NCBI GenBank assembly: GCA_024180945.1
Contig: JAKSGN010000002.1
Coordinates: 2,108,001 to 2,172,000 of the forward strand
DNA from: Macrophomina tecta
Lineage: Eukaryota > Ascomycota > Dothideomycetes > Botryosphaeriales > Botryosphaeriaceae
DNA length: 64,000 nt
Reading direction: 5' to 3'
The translations under genes and the position numbers were made by a program. Under the pieces are notes generated by a model. The model made no database searches. It was not told the DNA's origin and saw only the letters and a program-made list of their open reading frames with translations. Positions 35,114 through 48,440 of this stretch are shown here, one piece after another (position 1 is the first letter of the stretch; each line of letters begins with the position of its first letter).

Positions 35114-37623
35114 ACCGAAAGATCCACCAAAATCAAAGAAACATAAAAATCAGGAAACGACAGCATCTTACCGAAGATGATTGCTAGCCTATGGTCGCAC
35201 AAAAGCACACAAGGCTGGACGATGGGGCTTGATGAGTACAAAAGAGGGACTGCTGCCGGGGAGAGGCCGCCGAAATGCATCACCACGCGTCGAGTCGCAT
35301 CAGGTGGAACCTGAAGGGAAAGATAAGACGGAAGGGACAGATTGTTACTGCTCTGTAGAAGGGAGGCCAGAGTTGCCTGATACCCAGCCCTTCGTTGGTG
35401 TTACCTCAGCAAGTAGATCTTTCAAACCTCATCAATATCACGTCACTTCATATCCTGATTCACCCGTTATCGCATTTTGGTCCAGTTGTTTCCGTGACGC
35501 GAGACTGTTCGCGCGTTAAATCTTAATTCCACTCAGCCAGATACGCTACCTTCCTGCAGAGCAGGTGGTCCATGCCTGCGAAATGAGGGGAAGTTGAAAG
35601 GTCAATGCACTGCTACCTCCTAATTCGTCGAAGAACGCCATCTGTCCGCCGCGGATGTCCGGATCACACGTCTGCACACGCTACGGGAATGCTAAGCGCC
35701 CGCTATTCGCATGCTAGTGGACAGTACCAACTCGAGGAAGCAATCACCACCGAACTATGTTAAAGTTTGCAAATTGCGATTAATTCTCAGCTTCAAGCCC
35801 ATGCTGACAGCCACGAGACCACTCAAAGATGATATGGCACATGACAAGAGGTGCATTCCCCGACCGGACTTAAAGCTTTACCCCGGACGCATATGCACAG
35901 TACGCATTGCGAGGAGAAACGACATGCGAAAGAGAATCAGACCTATCAATAGGAATATGCGTGGCTTGCCATATTCCGCCCGCTGTTGATTCCCTATTGG
36001 CTGGTCTCGCTTTTTCTCATGGCGTCTCTTTCTCCCTTTGTAATTGGTGGTTGCCCGCAATCCCGCTCCCGACCTGAATGGCTCAGGCTCGGCAGAGCGA
36101 CCACTCCACTTGCTAGTATCCACGTCATCGAGGCCTACCAACCACGCCTCCGAGCTGATTGCCCACATGAGCAAGTTCCGCGTTCGAACGATCTGTGACA
36201 ACGCAAACATCTTTCCCTGCCGAACACACGGTAGGCAAGCAGTTCTCGCATTCTGGTTTCCGATGCAAAATGCCGACGCCGATTTAAGAAAGAGAGCCTC
36301 GTGGCTTGCTTTCTAGCAGAAAGAACCGCACCGTTTTCGGAGCGAATGTAGCGGCTGCGCTCGAACTTGGAAAATTGGTCCGAATTCGTGGGGCCCCGGC
36401 CACCATTACCTCTTCAGGTATATACATCCTTTCTGTGGTAATCATCGGACTCCGTACTACACTTAACGCAGAAAACTACAACAGGTCTTCAGACCCCCGC
36501 TGTGGTTTGTCAAAGACCATTGCTCTATATAGTGCCTCTCGCATGTCTTGCCAGCAGAACCTCATGCAGGCCGAAGACGTAATAAAGTGCACCGTTGTGG
36601 CCCGCGTAGGAGCAAGATCAGATGTAAATATTTAACCAGAGTTTTTCTAGACCTCGCCGCTCAGTAAATGCCGTGCCGCATCACGCTTCCTGCATGTACT
36701 TTAGATTGTAGTCCAGTTGCATATCGCTGTCTCCAGAGCGATAGCTCAATGGATGCAATGTTCAGTGTGGCTACTCCAGCTGCCCTTTGTGTATTCATGT
36801 TCACAAACTGGACATATGCCTTTGTATTCGGGAATGTACTCTGGAAATCCGAAGAACAGTAACGCACAACATCCGCAGCGAAGCAAACAACCCCACACTA
36901 CTCTCCGAATGTGACGTGGTCGTTCAGGTTCCTGCAGCCGCACCTTTGAAGTAGCAGCGGACAACTTAACAAGATTCGGCGAAGCGTAAGTCTGACAGCT
37001 CAAGGTAAACACCGTAGATTGACGGACTATCGCAAGGCTCATAGTCAGTAGTCATGCCGAGTATTTCATTAAAACTCGTCATTGCTTGCTTGTACGGGGC
37101 TAGAGATTCATCTTAGGCAACCGGTGTACACGGGAGACTATCCGCCTGATGCTAGTCGCGTTGGAACATTTTGTGGTGGTACTGAAATTCTCGCATTGCA
37201 TTTTGACGAAGATGGACGCAAAAATGGTCCTGCCAGAATGCTAAATACACGCGACACATGTCAAGATAATCTCAGGCGCGCCTACTTATGTTTGCAGGGA
37301 GGGACCATCATAATCAAAGGCAAAACGATATAGCGATGCGGAATGTGAGTGGAAACATTGACTATACTAACAGTTAATGGAGCTCGAAAGACTTTCCGAA
37401 ACTTTTTGTGCCGTTCCACAAAAGACAAATGGCTAAAATGCTGCAAATGGGAATTCAAAAAAAAAAAAAGAAAAAGAAAGAAAAAAAAAAAAAGGCAATC
37501 TGTTCTCCAAACGCCGCGTATGGTGGTCTAATCCTGACCGTTGTCTAAATCGTGCCAAAAGAGAAATAAGTATGCGCAGATCTCCGTTTTCGGGAAATCT
37601 GCCGCTGACCAGATTCAGGTAAC
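35114..37623. other. AT-richer intergenic region between kgd4 and HEM2
   Basis: 2.5 kb with lower GC content than the neighbours. It ends in two A13 tracts joined by G-interrupted A's (37457-37493) near the HEM2 3' end. A minus-strand reading frame near 36746-36840 contains a Cys/His pattern (CPVCEHEY...HTEHC) but lacks a supportable full gene; see findings. Confidence 0.45.
37457..37493. repeat. Interrupted poly(A) tract
   Basis: A13, a short GA-mixed spacer and a second A13. It lies about 130 bp past the HEM2 stop codon on the transcript's 3' side. Confidence 0.9.
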
Positions 37624-38788
<1,165 letters not shown>

Positions 38789-39130
38789 GGCGGTATGGTG
38801 GAAAAGAGAGAGGGAATTGGAGTCGGCTCGGGGGAGTGTTTGCTGGGCGATAGTGGCGGGTTAAATTATGGAGGAGGCTCGGGAAGGGCGGGACGAGACG
38901 AGAAGGGTCTGAGTGCAGCGTGGCGCGGCGGCCGAGGCAGGGCAGGACACACAAATCAGCGCGCGGGGACTGCAGCGGTGTCCCGAATAGCGCAGCGCTG
39001 AGTGGACGAGGAGAGCGGCCGGGCCGAGAACGGGCTGGCTGCTGTAATCGCCGAGCTGCCTGCGCGCCCGAGGAAATAGTGACGTCGCGGAGGACTGTGA
39101 GGCCTGGGAATGCAGCTGCCATGCCGTCCG

Positions 39131-39137
39131 CCAATCA
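39131..39137 (+). promoter_or_regulatory. CCAAT box (CCAATCA)
   Basis: Match to the HAP-complex site, about 340 bp upstream of HEM2 and about 500 bp upstream of the divergent gene. HAP control of heme genes is known in fungi; use here is inferred. Confidence 0.4.
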
Positions 39138-39513
39138 GAACCCGCCCGCACCCAAGTGCTCCAAGCGCGCCTCTCCGACCTCATCCCTCAACACCATCCT
39201 GCTGTATACCAAGCAGATACTTCCCGTGCATTTGCGGCCCCCTAGCGGCCCCATTCTCTCTTCAGGTTCTACTGATACTCGCGCTGGGCTGCGGCAGCTC
39301 CCGGTGCGCCACAGCGTCCCCGGGTAGTTCGGGCCCAGCGCGCGCCGCAGCTATGATCGAAGTCGCCCTCTGTCGCTGCGGGTTGGCCCAAAAGTCTCGC
39401 CATCTCTCCTCGATTTATTTTCAGATGCTGTAAACGAGCGGGGATGGGCGGGAAGTTGGCGGTGAGAGGCTAGAGGCAAAGGAGCGACCAAGTGGAGCGG
39501 CCGACACGTAGCT

Positions 39514-39518
39514 ATTGG
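39514..39518 (-). promoter_or_regulatory. Inverted CCAAT box (ATTGG)
   Basis: CTATTGGT, a reverse-strand CCAAT element about 40 bp before a TATA-like site, in the HEM2/divergent-gene interval. Confidence 0.35.
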
Positions 39519-39554
39519 TAGGAGCGCGGCGGCGCACCCACAGCGATGGGGCTG

Positions 39555-39560
39555 TATAAG
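39555..39560 (+). promoter_or_regulatory. TATA-like box (TATAAG)
   Basis: Lies 73 bp before the ATG at 39628 and is preceded by an inverted CCAAT box. It suggests transcription rightward from about 39585. Confidence 0.4.
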
Positions 39561-39627
39561 AGCAGCACACAGGCCCATCGCCTTCGGCCGTCACAGGGCT
39601 GAGAGCCGCAGAGCAGCTGCAGGAGCA

Positions 39628-42373
39628 ATGGGCCAGAGCAACTACCGTTCGCGATGGCAGCCGCGCTTTCCCCACGCGCGAGGAACTGCCGCTGCGGGCG
39701 AAGCCACTCCTGGCCTCAAGACCTTTGACCGCGTGCTTCCCGCTGTCCAGCTCCATCTCGCCCCGGTCTTCGCTTCGTCCTTCTCACTGCAGGACTCCAT
39801 CAAGAACATGGCGGCATACGGGAAGCGGGTGCGTGCCCCGTTCTCGTTCAGTGTCTTCCGGGACAGCGATGCGGAGCCTGGCCACGGTCGCGAAGAAGCC
39901 CAATGTGCGTGCCCGCGACAGGAGACGGTAACCAGAACAGCTTCGCTCACAATCATCCAGGCCACGCTCGGCTGCAGAAGCGCGCGCGGCGCGAGGAGGC
40001 TCACTGCGAGCGCCTGTCCAAAACTACCGCCCCGCAACTAAACCCCTCTACCCCTCTCCTTCTTGCACACCATCCCTCCTCCTCTTTCACTCCTTCCGAC
40101 GATCCAGTCGAACATCCGTCCACCGCTCCTCACCGTTCGCCTTGCGGTCCCGACGCGCACGCGCCCTTAGGAGCATCGCCTCCTTCATCACCCGCAACTG
40201 CCCGCTGGTCATGCCAACCAACGTCACCTCAGCCTGTCAAAGCAGAAGGAACCCACGCTCACCCGGTCTCACGATCCGCCCGCTCCAGGACAGCCCGCAA
40301 TCGCTTATCCTTGACTCTTGAGCCCGTCGATGTGCACTCTCGACCCCGCGCTTCCTTGACTCTGAGTCCAACTTTGCCCACTCCTGCCTCACCTAGTCTG
40401 AGTCTGGTCACTTGTCGCCGCGCCCAACTTAGCACAGCCGCAACCGAAGATCTCTCACCTGGCCCCCCCTCTGAATGCGGATCGCTTGCCGCCGAATACC
40501 GCTCCGACAACTTCGTGGAGCAGCAATCGGTTTCTGACGGCGCCGGCACTTTCACCGGAACCACCACGTCACTTGGCAATTCTACTTCAGAAGCCGCAGA
40601 AACGGCTATTACCGAGACGACCAGCACAGGGTCAACCTCGACAGAGACCTCTTCAAGCCCACGGCCTCTCAGATCTATGTTCAAGCACAGACGGAATATG
40701 GTTAAGCACAACCCTAAGGAGGCTGCTGTTCGCGAGCAGCGCAGCTCACCTGACACTATTACTGGCAACCCAAGCTCTACCAGTCTTTTCCACAAGCTCA
40801 ACAGATACAACGGTGTCCTGGGCGAGAAGACCGCTAACCTTAAGCGCTCTTTGCCTTTTCCGACTACAGCTACCCTTCCGAAAGCGCCTTCTAAGCTCAG
40901 TATCAGTGCGCCATACGATGTACGCCAGGAGACCACGCCTCCCCGCCGCCCCAAGCCGGGTGAAGGTCGACGCAAATGGGGTGCTCCAGAGATGGTTGAA
41001 GCCAAGCCGGACATTCCTTTCATCATCTCAGAGCAACTTGGCCAGGGCAAGCAGCGCGGCTCGTTAGAGATATCAGCCGCTCCGCATAGGGCTCCTGGGC
41101 ATAGCAAGAGGACCGATAGCGCCAATAGCATGGCATCAGACTCAGTCACTGCGCTGCCCAGTCAGCCTCCCACTTCCCCCACAGGTACTCTCGGCTTCAG
41201 ACATTGGGTTCCTAAAATCCCTAACCGGATGAGCAAACTGGCCATTAACGAGTTGCCTTCTCATGATGGTGGGCATGATGAGTCCAAGGACACAAAGACC
41301 ATCAGCCGCACCAGCAAATTATCGGTTCTACAGCGAATGAAGGAATCTCTGAACCTTGCGCGTCGTCACCGACGCAGGAACACGGCTACTCAGAGTGCCA
41401 TGGATCTCCCTTTATCGCCTGGGCCTGTCGGAGACAATTTGCCTGGAGTACAGCCTCAACCCAGGGTATCCCAGTCGATCATTAATCTGCCGTTGACCGG
41501 CTCCCATATACAGTTAATCCGTAATCGCTCTTCGATGTTGCCTCCTATCAACGCCGGACCTTCGATGACTCTATCTGGTATGGACTTGATCGCTTGTGCC
41601 TATGACGTTTCTCGCGAGAGTGCTACCAAAAACGAAGTTGCCGCTTCATCCCGCAATTCTTCAAGCTCAGCTACCGCTTCTGGCGATCGCCACCAGAAGG
41701 AGCTTCCCGGTTTCGCTCGCGATCGCCACATTCTCACGGGCATCAAGGTTGGCGGTCACAATGGCTTTTATGGCATGAGCCCTCTTCGCTCTCACCAGGA
41801 TGTCATGGCCTTCGCTAAGCCACCCGCCACGGGGCCTGCTAACGAAAAGGGACAACGTATCTCCGCCTGTGAAAGTGTTGTGAATGAGCAGGCTGCTGCC
41901 AACGGCGATGCTATTGCCGGTAAGTTAATCCCTTCTGAAATACCCCTCTGGTATTGAAGAAAAGAGTGACTTCAACTTCAGCCAGTATGTCTAGCATGAG
42001 TTTCGGTATCTCCACCAACTCCCCTATTGCCACCGCAGCCGGCAGCCGCATGGGCAGCCCCCATAGTGTACCCACTCGTCGCAGTGATGTTGTTGCTCGC
42101 GGCCTTCGCACTGGCCGTCGTGCTGCTCACCGCCAGGTCACTATCATCGATTCTTGCCAGGTGCGCGTCGATCACGAGGGTCACCGCAGCGTGAATCATG
42201 TTGCTGAAGATCCCGAGATGCGTCTCGGCACCGGCGATCAGGCCCAGCATCGCTCAGTTCGGAGCGTCGTTGTCGCATGCGCCAGGCGCGTCTCTGCTAG
42301 AGTCTGTCAGCGGCCACTCTTAGGGGACTCATCCACCAGTCATGTGGACTCCGGTCCTCGTCTCCACCTTTGA
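39628..42373 (+). CDS. Serine/threonine/proline-rich protein of unknown function
   Basis: The core is a long open frame from ATG 39903 to a 62-bp intron at 41920-41981 (GTAAGT..CTTCAG), then a final exon to TGA 42373. The splice restores frame, completing an Ala codon before SMSSMSFGIS. The true start is uncertain. A TATA-like site lies at 39555 and an ATG at 39628; a donor at 39905 (GTGCGT) and acceptor ending at 39960 would link the 39628 frame to the main ORF in phase. The start given assumes this; 39903 is the simpler alternative. The protein (more than 750 residues) is dominated by Ser, Thr and Pro, with a few basic patches (FKHRRNMVKHNPKEA; LARRHRRRNTAT). I see no domain, transmembrane helix or signal peptide. 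It could be a disordered regulatory or cytoskeletal protein; no function is assigned. Confidence 0.7.
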
Positions 42374-43795
42374 GCTATTGAGTGAAGCTCTTATTCGATA
42401 CCTTGACATACTGCGCAGCAACTTCCTTTGGCTCGAAACTCTTGGACCTCACCACGGTCCCTGGTATCCGACGCTACTATCGGCGAGTTCCTTCCCAGTG
42501 CTCTGTTGGTCTTTCATAATCTGCCTCAGAGTGAAAATTCGAAACAGGGCTGTCCTTACCTGTAGCTTTGCTCCTAGGCTTTCTTCTCTTCCTTTCAACT
42601 ACCCGAACAGAGTTTCTTTCGACATTTTCCTTTTCAACAAAGCCGCTTCCAGACCTTTGTCTCCTGGCGCGCGACCAAGTTTCGCTATGCTCTCTTCGGA
42701 TGCTGAAGCGGCCCTCGTGCTCACTGCCGGTGGCTTTAGAGTATCTTGGCGGCTCCGTTGGATCAAGGGAGGAGGTTTGGCGGGCTTTTCGGTTGCGATT
42801 CGATTTTTCCTTTCCAATTGGCCTGCAACCAAGCCTTTTGATGTACCTGTGATTGATTTCCTCTGGTAATGGTTTCGAGAATTTTGTGCTTGGACTTCGT
42901 CTGCACTGTCTCGGTTCAATTGCCAAGGAACCATCATGAGGATTCTTGGGGCTTTTGTGGACCAGAGATTTCCGCCTCCTTTTCTATTGTGCTTTTCATG
43001 GGTTTTGATTTTTTTTTTTTTTTTCCAAAAAAAAAGGCAACCTCTAGTCGCCGTTCCGTGTCTGATAGGCTTGCTAAGCTTTTGAGAAGCCTTGGGTGCA
43101 GGGTGTTTTCACGATAAATATAGGGAAAATGGGGTTTTTATGGGTCATGAGAGCAAGGAGGTTATGGAATTCTACGACCACGGGATGGGTGGCGAAATCG
43201 GATTTTGCTTTTTTGGTTTCCTTTTGCATCTGCATTTGAAAGGACAGGCTCGAGGAGTTATGGACAGGTCTCTTTGCGTGTGGCAATACCGAAACTAGGA
43301 TATAAAGAACCCAAAACCCGCAAGATAATAGTCATGTTAATGGATACTTTCTTGCATTCTGGCCCCCACTCAAGCACCGCTGTAGTATAAATGTGCAAGG
43401 CACATGGGCCACGTATCATTTCTTCTGTTCAAAATTCAATTGCAGGCTACCTATATTTGGACATCAAACACTTGGAACAAGATAATGCATCACCAAGAGT
43501 AAACTTAGGAATGACACTGAATGGATTATGTAAAATGCACAATAAGACAGGATGCTTAGTTTAATCATCTCTTGGCCCGGCAGTCTCTTCGCTTTTATAT
43601 TTTATGTCAGGATAGCACGAGCATACTTAGCCCATTGCCGCTCTGCAGATCCGGGCCTGTGCATGGCAGACAGGCCGGGGTCGTCGTTGTCGCGGACAAA
43701 TGCTTGGCAACGAACTTTATCGCATCATCGACCAATATTTTCTGTGTCGCCTACGTTTCAATCAGTTGTCCTTATCCGCAACGCTGTCGCCCACC
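42374..43795. other. Intergenic region before the heme lyase gene
   Basis: 1.4 kb including the presumed 3' UTR of the serine-rich gene. It contains a T16 tract (43009-43024) followed directly by CC and A9. A TTTATATTTTATG element near 43595-43607 could serve the heme lyase promoter. Short ORFs on both strands show no motif. Confidence 0.45.
43009..43035. repeat. T16-CC-A9 tract
   Basis: A T run followed by an A run, capable of forming a short hairpin. Confidence 0.9.
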
Positions 43796-44680
43796 ATGGC
43801 CGCCGATGGAGAATCCCAGCCCGCCGTCTGCCCTGTCGACCATCAAGCGCGCGCTGCGTGGCTCCAGAAAGCCCAAGCTGCCTCCTCCGCCGCAGCACCC
43901 GCACCGCCGCATCCGATACCGCCAACAACAGCGGCCGCAGCGCCTCCCTCTACCGCACCCGGCTGCGACTCGTCGCAGCTGGACCAATCGCTACCACCCA
44001 AGCCCGCCTCGGCCGGCTCGACGCTGCTCGGCTACCTCGGCCTACGCCAGGACCGCGAGATCTCCAGCATCCCGCGCGCCTTTCCGGGTGATCAGACGGC
44101 GGCGGGCAAGCCGCCGGCGAACAACGAGGGGGATACGGGCGCGGATAAGGCCAGCGGAAACTGGATCTACCCGAGCGAAGAGATGTTCTTCAACGCGATG
44201 AAGCGCAAGAAGTTCGATCCGCGGGCCGAGGACATGCGCAGCATCGTGCCCATCCACAATGCGGTGAATGAGAGGGCGTGGAAGGAGATCAAGGAGTGGG
44301 AGCAGGGGAGAGGCTCGGAGAGGTAAGCATGTCATGGGGAGGAGGATGTTACTAGAAGGATGTTACTCGGACTATGGGCTGTGCTGACAAGTGTGCGTTG
44401 CAGTTGCGGCGGCCCAAAGCTGGTGGCTTTTTCGGGCGATTCTCAGAAGTTGACGCCGCGGGCGAGGATTAACAGCCTCCTTGGATACCAAGCGCCGTTC
44501 GACCGTCATGACTGGGTTATCGATCGATGTGGAAAGACGGTGGAGTATGTCATTGATTTCTACTCGGGCCGGGATGAGGGCAAGTCGGGGAAGAGCCTGA
44601 ACTTTTATCTCGACGTGCGGCCGAAGTTGAATAGCTGGGAAGGCGTGAAGACAAGGGTCTCGAGGTTCTGGGGCTTTTGA
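43796..44680 (+). CDS. cyt2: Holocytochrome c-type heme lyase (CYT2-like)
   Basis: Two exons, 43796-44322 and 44404-44680, with an 81-bp intron (GTAAGC..TTGCAG); 267 residues. The start sits in an ideal context (CCACCATGG). The family attaches heme to apocytochrome c or c1 by thioether bonds in the mitochondrial intermembrane space. Near the N-terminus CPVDH (C12-P13) is a heme-binding CP motif. An Ala/Pro-rich linker follows. The catalytic domain has NWIYPSEEMFFNAMKRK, IVPIHNAVNERAWKEI (with the heme-ligating His) and, in exon 2, CGGPKLVAFSG, LTPRARI, PFDRHDWVIDRCG and VEYVIDFY. All are classic. CP-V rather than CP-M and the long proline linker lead me to prefer the cytochrome c1 lyase (CYT2), but CYC3 is not excluded. 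Confidence 0.92.
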
Positions 44681-45620
44681 CCTATGGACGTACTACGGAC
44701 TCTGTACAACAACATCCGTTTAATGACGCATTGGGTGGAGTTTTGGCGATCTTTGCCTTGTAGGATTGTATGTATTATTACTCAGAGGAGGAGGAGAAGG
44801 ATTAATACCCCTCTCATCAAACCTAAGCGTGAGCATAGTCAGTTGCAGTCTCCCTCGTGCGCAATTACGTCCTCTCATTCGAGTTCAGCAGAAGGAAAGG
44901 GACGGGATAAGCGTGTCGCATTCGGGCTATTGCTTGTCAGGCCGCTCGTTAAGGAATACAGGGGGAGTCAATGCTCATAATGGGCCATGCGATTTTTGAA
45001 TTGACTACCGGCTAGACTTAAAGGTCGATTATAAAGTGCTGCCAAGCACTAACATTGATGCCTTGGTTTCAAGTTGGCGAGGTCACGACTAATGTCAGGA
45101 TGTTGGTCTAGTACTTTGTCCGTCTGAGTTATCACCGCAGTGGCCTAAGAAGTTTTAGCATGATTGCCTGGATAACTGCCAGCTGTGTCCAAACTAAGCT
45201 TTCAGAGTTAGTCATCTTGAGCGAGGTAAACTTCTGAGGCAGACGAGGGTTTGGAATTGTTATGCTGCAATGATGTGCATCGAGGCAGTGAGACGTGCTC
45301 CCATTATTCTATATAGTGAGCCTGATTCACGCTTGAAAAGAGAATACGATGATCCCTCCACACGGCGGCTGGAGTGAATGCTATGCACGAAATTTCAGAT
45401 ATTCACGTAGCGCGCTTCGTGGCCTATCATTTCTACCCGTTGACCTACGTACCTACTTTGACTGCTCCGGTTGCCGGATTTGACCCGAATACAGCCAAAT
45501 CAGCGCGGTCATCCATTGAGGCACAAAAGAGCCACACGCCCGCTGTTTCTTCGCTGTGCCTCTCCTCCCAAACTCCCACCATCAACGACCCCGCCCGATC
45601 CCCATCGAGAGCGTAATAGA
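44681..45620. other. Intergenic region
   Basis: 0.9 kb with no gene seen. It presumably holds the 3' UTR of the heme lyase gene and the promoter of the acidic/basic protein gene. Confidence 0.45.
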
Positions 45621-46727
45621 ATGGAGCCCTACTACACTTTCACTGGTGGCTTCGGCACTAACACCGCCGTGTACAACGAAGATGACGGCGACACTGACGC
45701 CGATGAAGACTACAGCGTCTCTGATCACGAAGGTTCCAACTACGAACCTGAGCACCACGGAATCCCGGGGGAGCAGCTTGACAAAATTGTCGACGAGGTA
45801 GTCGAACCAAACCGCCCGAAGATGCCGCTGCCTCCGATGGAGCTTTTCAACCGCGAGCCGGAAGAGTTTATCATGGAGTTTATGTTCCTGCCGCGTCCGA
45901 GTCGAATGCGCGAGATCGACCTGGAGTTCTACTGTCTGCACTGGAAGCCGCTTACCCGTGAAATACTCGAGCGCTGCTGCGAGTACCTGAGTGAGAAGCT
46001 CGTCGCTCTCATGAATGAGAACGCCGCGCTCGAGCGCAATGTCAAAGGCCTGGGCGCCCGCCGCACTTCTGTCCTGACTGACCAGCCTTATGGTGTCATC
46101 ACCGTGGAGCTGATGAGAGACGAGAGCTGGGACCACGACGACATCGTTTGGTGCATCTGCGAGGGCATGAAGAAGTTCCCCAAGGAACTCAGCCGCAACC
46201 AGCGCTTCAAGGCTCGCCTCAGCCTCCCAGTTCCAGGCAAAGACTACGACATCATCCGCGGAGTCGTCCAAGATGAGATCAACAAGAAGTACTCGGGCTT
46301 GATCAAGAAGAAGAATACGAAGGAACTCAAGTGCAAGATGCAGAAGGCTGCCAGCACCACCGAGAGCCATTCGACCGCTGGAAAGCTTGATGGCGCCCGT
46401 GGCAGCGCTACGAACAAGCGGAATGGTACATCGGCTGCGAAGAAGGCCCACGGTAACCAGTCAGAGAGCCCGGCCAAGCGCGCGGTCAAGGACGACAGTA
46501 GCGAAAGTGAGTTCAACGCTATGAACGCCTCCCCTAAGAAGAAGGGTCGTGCCACGACGAGAAAGACGGGCGTCGCCTCTACTAGCACTTCAACGCCGAG
46601 GCAGCCTGCCACCCCTATCCGCGGCCGCAACAGCGCTTCGGGTGCTTCTAGCAAGCAGACTCCCAAGAATAGCAATGGCGGATCCAGGAAGCGCGGCCTC
46701 AAGTCGGGGAAGCTTAGCAACAAGTAA
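45621..46727 (+). CDS. Uncharacterised protein with acidic N-terminus and lysine-rich tail
   Basis: Single exon, 368 residues, from ATG 45621 to TAA 46727. The same frame is open upstream to 45471, but only through a non-ATG codon. Residues 20-50 are acidic (NEDDGDTDADEDYSVSDHEG). Residues 55-225 look folded: MELFNREPEEFIMEFMFLPR, REILERCCEYLSEKL, PYGVITVELMRDE and WDHDDIVWCICEGMKKFPKE. From about 230 the protein becomes Lys/Ser-rich and disordered, with NLS-like clusters (SPKKKGRATTRK; GSRKRGLKSGK). This layout suggests a nuclear, possibly chromatin-linked protein, but I recognise no family. The stop overlaps a potential splice donor (AAGTAAGC), so a further 3' exon is possible. A polyadenylation signal lies at 46896. 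Confidence 0.85.
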   Translation: MEPYYTFTGGFGTNTAVYNEDDGDTDADEDYSVSDHEGSNYEPEHHGIPGEQLDKIVDEVVEPNRPKMPLPPMELFNREPEEFIMEFMFLPRPSRMREIDLEFYCLHWKPLTREILERCCEYLSEKLVALMNENAALERNVKGLGARRTSVLTDQPYGVITVELMRDESWDHDDIVWCICEGMKKFPKELSRNQRFKARLSLPVPGKDYDIIRGVVQDEINKKYSGLIKKKNTKELKCKMQKAASTTESHSTAGKLDGARGSATNKRNGTSAAKKAHGNQSESPAKRAVKDDSSESEFNAMNASPKKKGRATTRKTGVASTSTSTPRQPATPIRGRNSASGASSKQTPKNSNGGSRKRGLKSGKLSNK

Positions 46728-46895
46728 GCCTTCCTTTGCTCCCTTTCTTGACGCGGAGGCACTAATTCGCGCGAAGTTCTTAATGGTTCCGGTACATGGA
46801 CTCGCCTATCCCGGGCTTCGGAGATCTGGATTTCCAAGGCGGCTGTTGTGAGTCCGACACGAGCGTTGAGACATGTGTAATTTGCCCCGATTGTC

Positions 46896-46901
46896 AATAA
46901 A
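46896..46901 (+). terminator. Probable polyadenylation signal AATAAA
   Basis: AATAAA followed by more A's, 169 bp past the stop codon of the acidic/basic protein gene. Confidence 0.45.
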
Positions 46902-48440
46902 AAAAAGATGATGCTGACCACTCTTAATCTGACGCAGGAGGCATATCACATTGAAGGGTGAGGTTTGCATATGACTTCTGCAAGCACTCACATGTAGTCT
47001 CATTTCTAATCCTTTCCCTCCGTCAAGACGGCGGGTCCGAACGGCCTTCGGCTGATTTGGCTTCATCGCCTTCAGAAAATTCTAGCTTAATGTGGAGCTG
47101 GGCTGATCCTTTTGATGGGAGGTTATATTCGGTGGAAGGTTCAGAGAAGGCGGCTGGATGGTGGCGACACGAAATACACAGAATCGGTATGTAGGTTGCG
47201 ACGGATGGTACTGGAAAGAGCAGGTACTGCCGAATGCATATTCATTTGCCATCCCACCTTGTTGCGCATGCTATGGTTGGCACATGGATGAGCCCAGTTG
47301 GTCTTCGCGTATTTGAATCATGAAAGTCTGGCCCATCTGGAATTCTCAGATTTCCATAAGAGGATAGCGACGGCGTGATAGTAGAACCTTAACTCACTGC
47401 GGCGGGAGATGCTCTACGTGCATGGGTTCCAGAAGCAGAGCCGAAAGAAGGTTCCTGGATACATACGAAAACCGGACCGACCAGGCAAAGCTTCGCCACG
47501 TAGGGAGATCCTCCTTGGCGACGACTCAGAGGGTCGACGCTACACGCCTTGCCTTCCATGCGGAACTCGCGGTTCTTCCAGCGGCGAAGCACGGCGCGTA
47601 CTGCTTGTCGAGCCAGCGCGGCTTTTGAAGCTGACCGGTCAAGGTTCGAGACTCGACTCGCATCGGACGACAGATCCTTTCCCCCACTCCAGACCATGTC
47701 ACTTTGTCAAGCGATGGCAAAAGGCAGGATAGGGAAGAAAGATACCCACATATATGCGGCTACATGGGGCAAAAGCGAACGGATCAGCGGTCGGCATGAA
47801 GACGCCAATCAGCTCATCCTGCGCTCGCTTGCCACTAGATACGGAGCGCATTAGATCGGCGGAGGCGGGCGTTTGCTTGCACACCGCTGGAGAGATCTTG
47901 ATCAATGCAAGACCCTTTCTTCGCCCTCGCACGATTCCCGAAGGCCGCCTGCGCAAAATGCCAAGGAAGATTGGGGAAATTTTTCTGGATGGGGCGCGGG
48001 GATGTCGGTGAAGGGAGCAGTGACACGTTGCTGGCCGGCAACGCGCTTTTCTTTGATACAGCGGTGACGGCGGACCTGGGTCCAGTGGCCCTTGGGGAAT
48101 GGGCATTCCCTTGCTCTCTCCACTGGCTCTTATGCGCGGCGCCGGACCGAGCCCTGCCCGCGAGCGGCAGCATGGCGGCGGCGAACGAGAGCACGCAGCC
48201 GCATAGGGCGCTTGCGGCAGGGACAGCGTGTATCGGGGTCTGGTGAGCTCTCTGTGCGAATAGCGGGGACGTCGGGCCTCGCCAACGGAGGGTGTGCAGC
48301 GGCGCGTTGGGCGGTGTTTGGCACGCCGCCGTTCCTCCGCTTTCTGGGGGAGACGGAATCCGGCCGCGCTCGCGGCCGAGACGAGGGCCGGGAAGTGGAG
48401 GTGGCTTTAGGGTGCAATGCGGCGGGCTGGAGGGATGGCC

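Noticed and set aside
40259..41149. 296-codon minus-strand ORF
   Set aside because: Antisense shadow of the serine/threonine-rich gene, whose plus-strand frame is longer and spliced consistently.
45582..46451. 289-codon minus-strand ORF
   Set aside because: Antisense shadow of the acidic/basic protein gene; no start context or domain.
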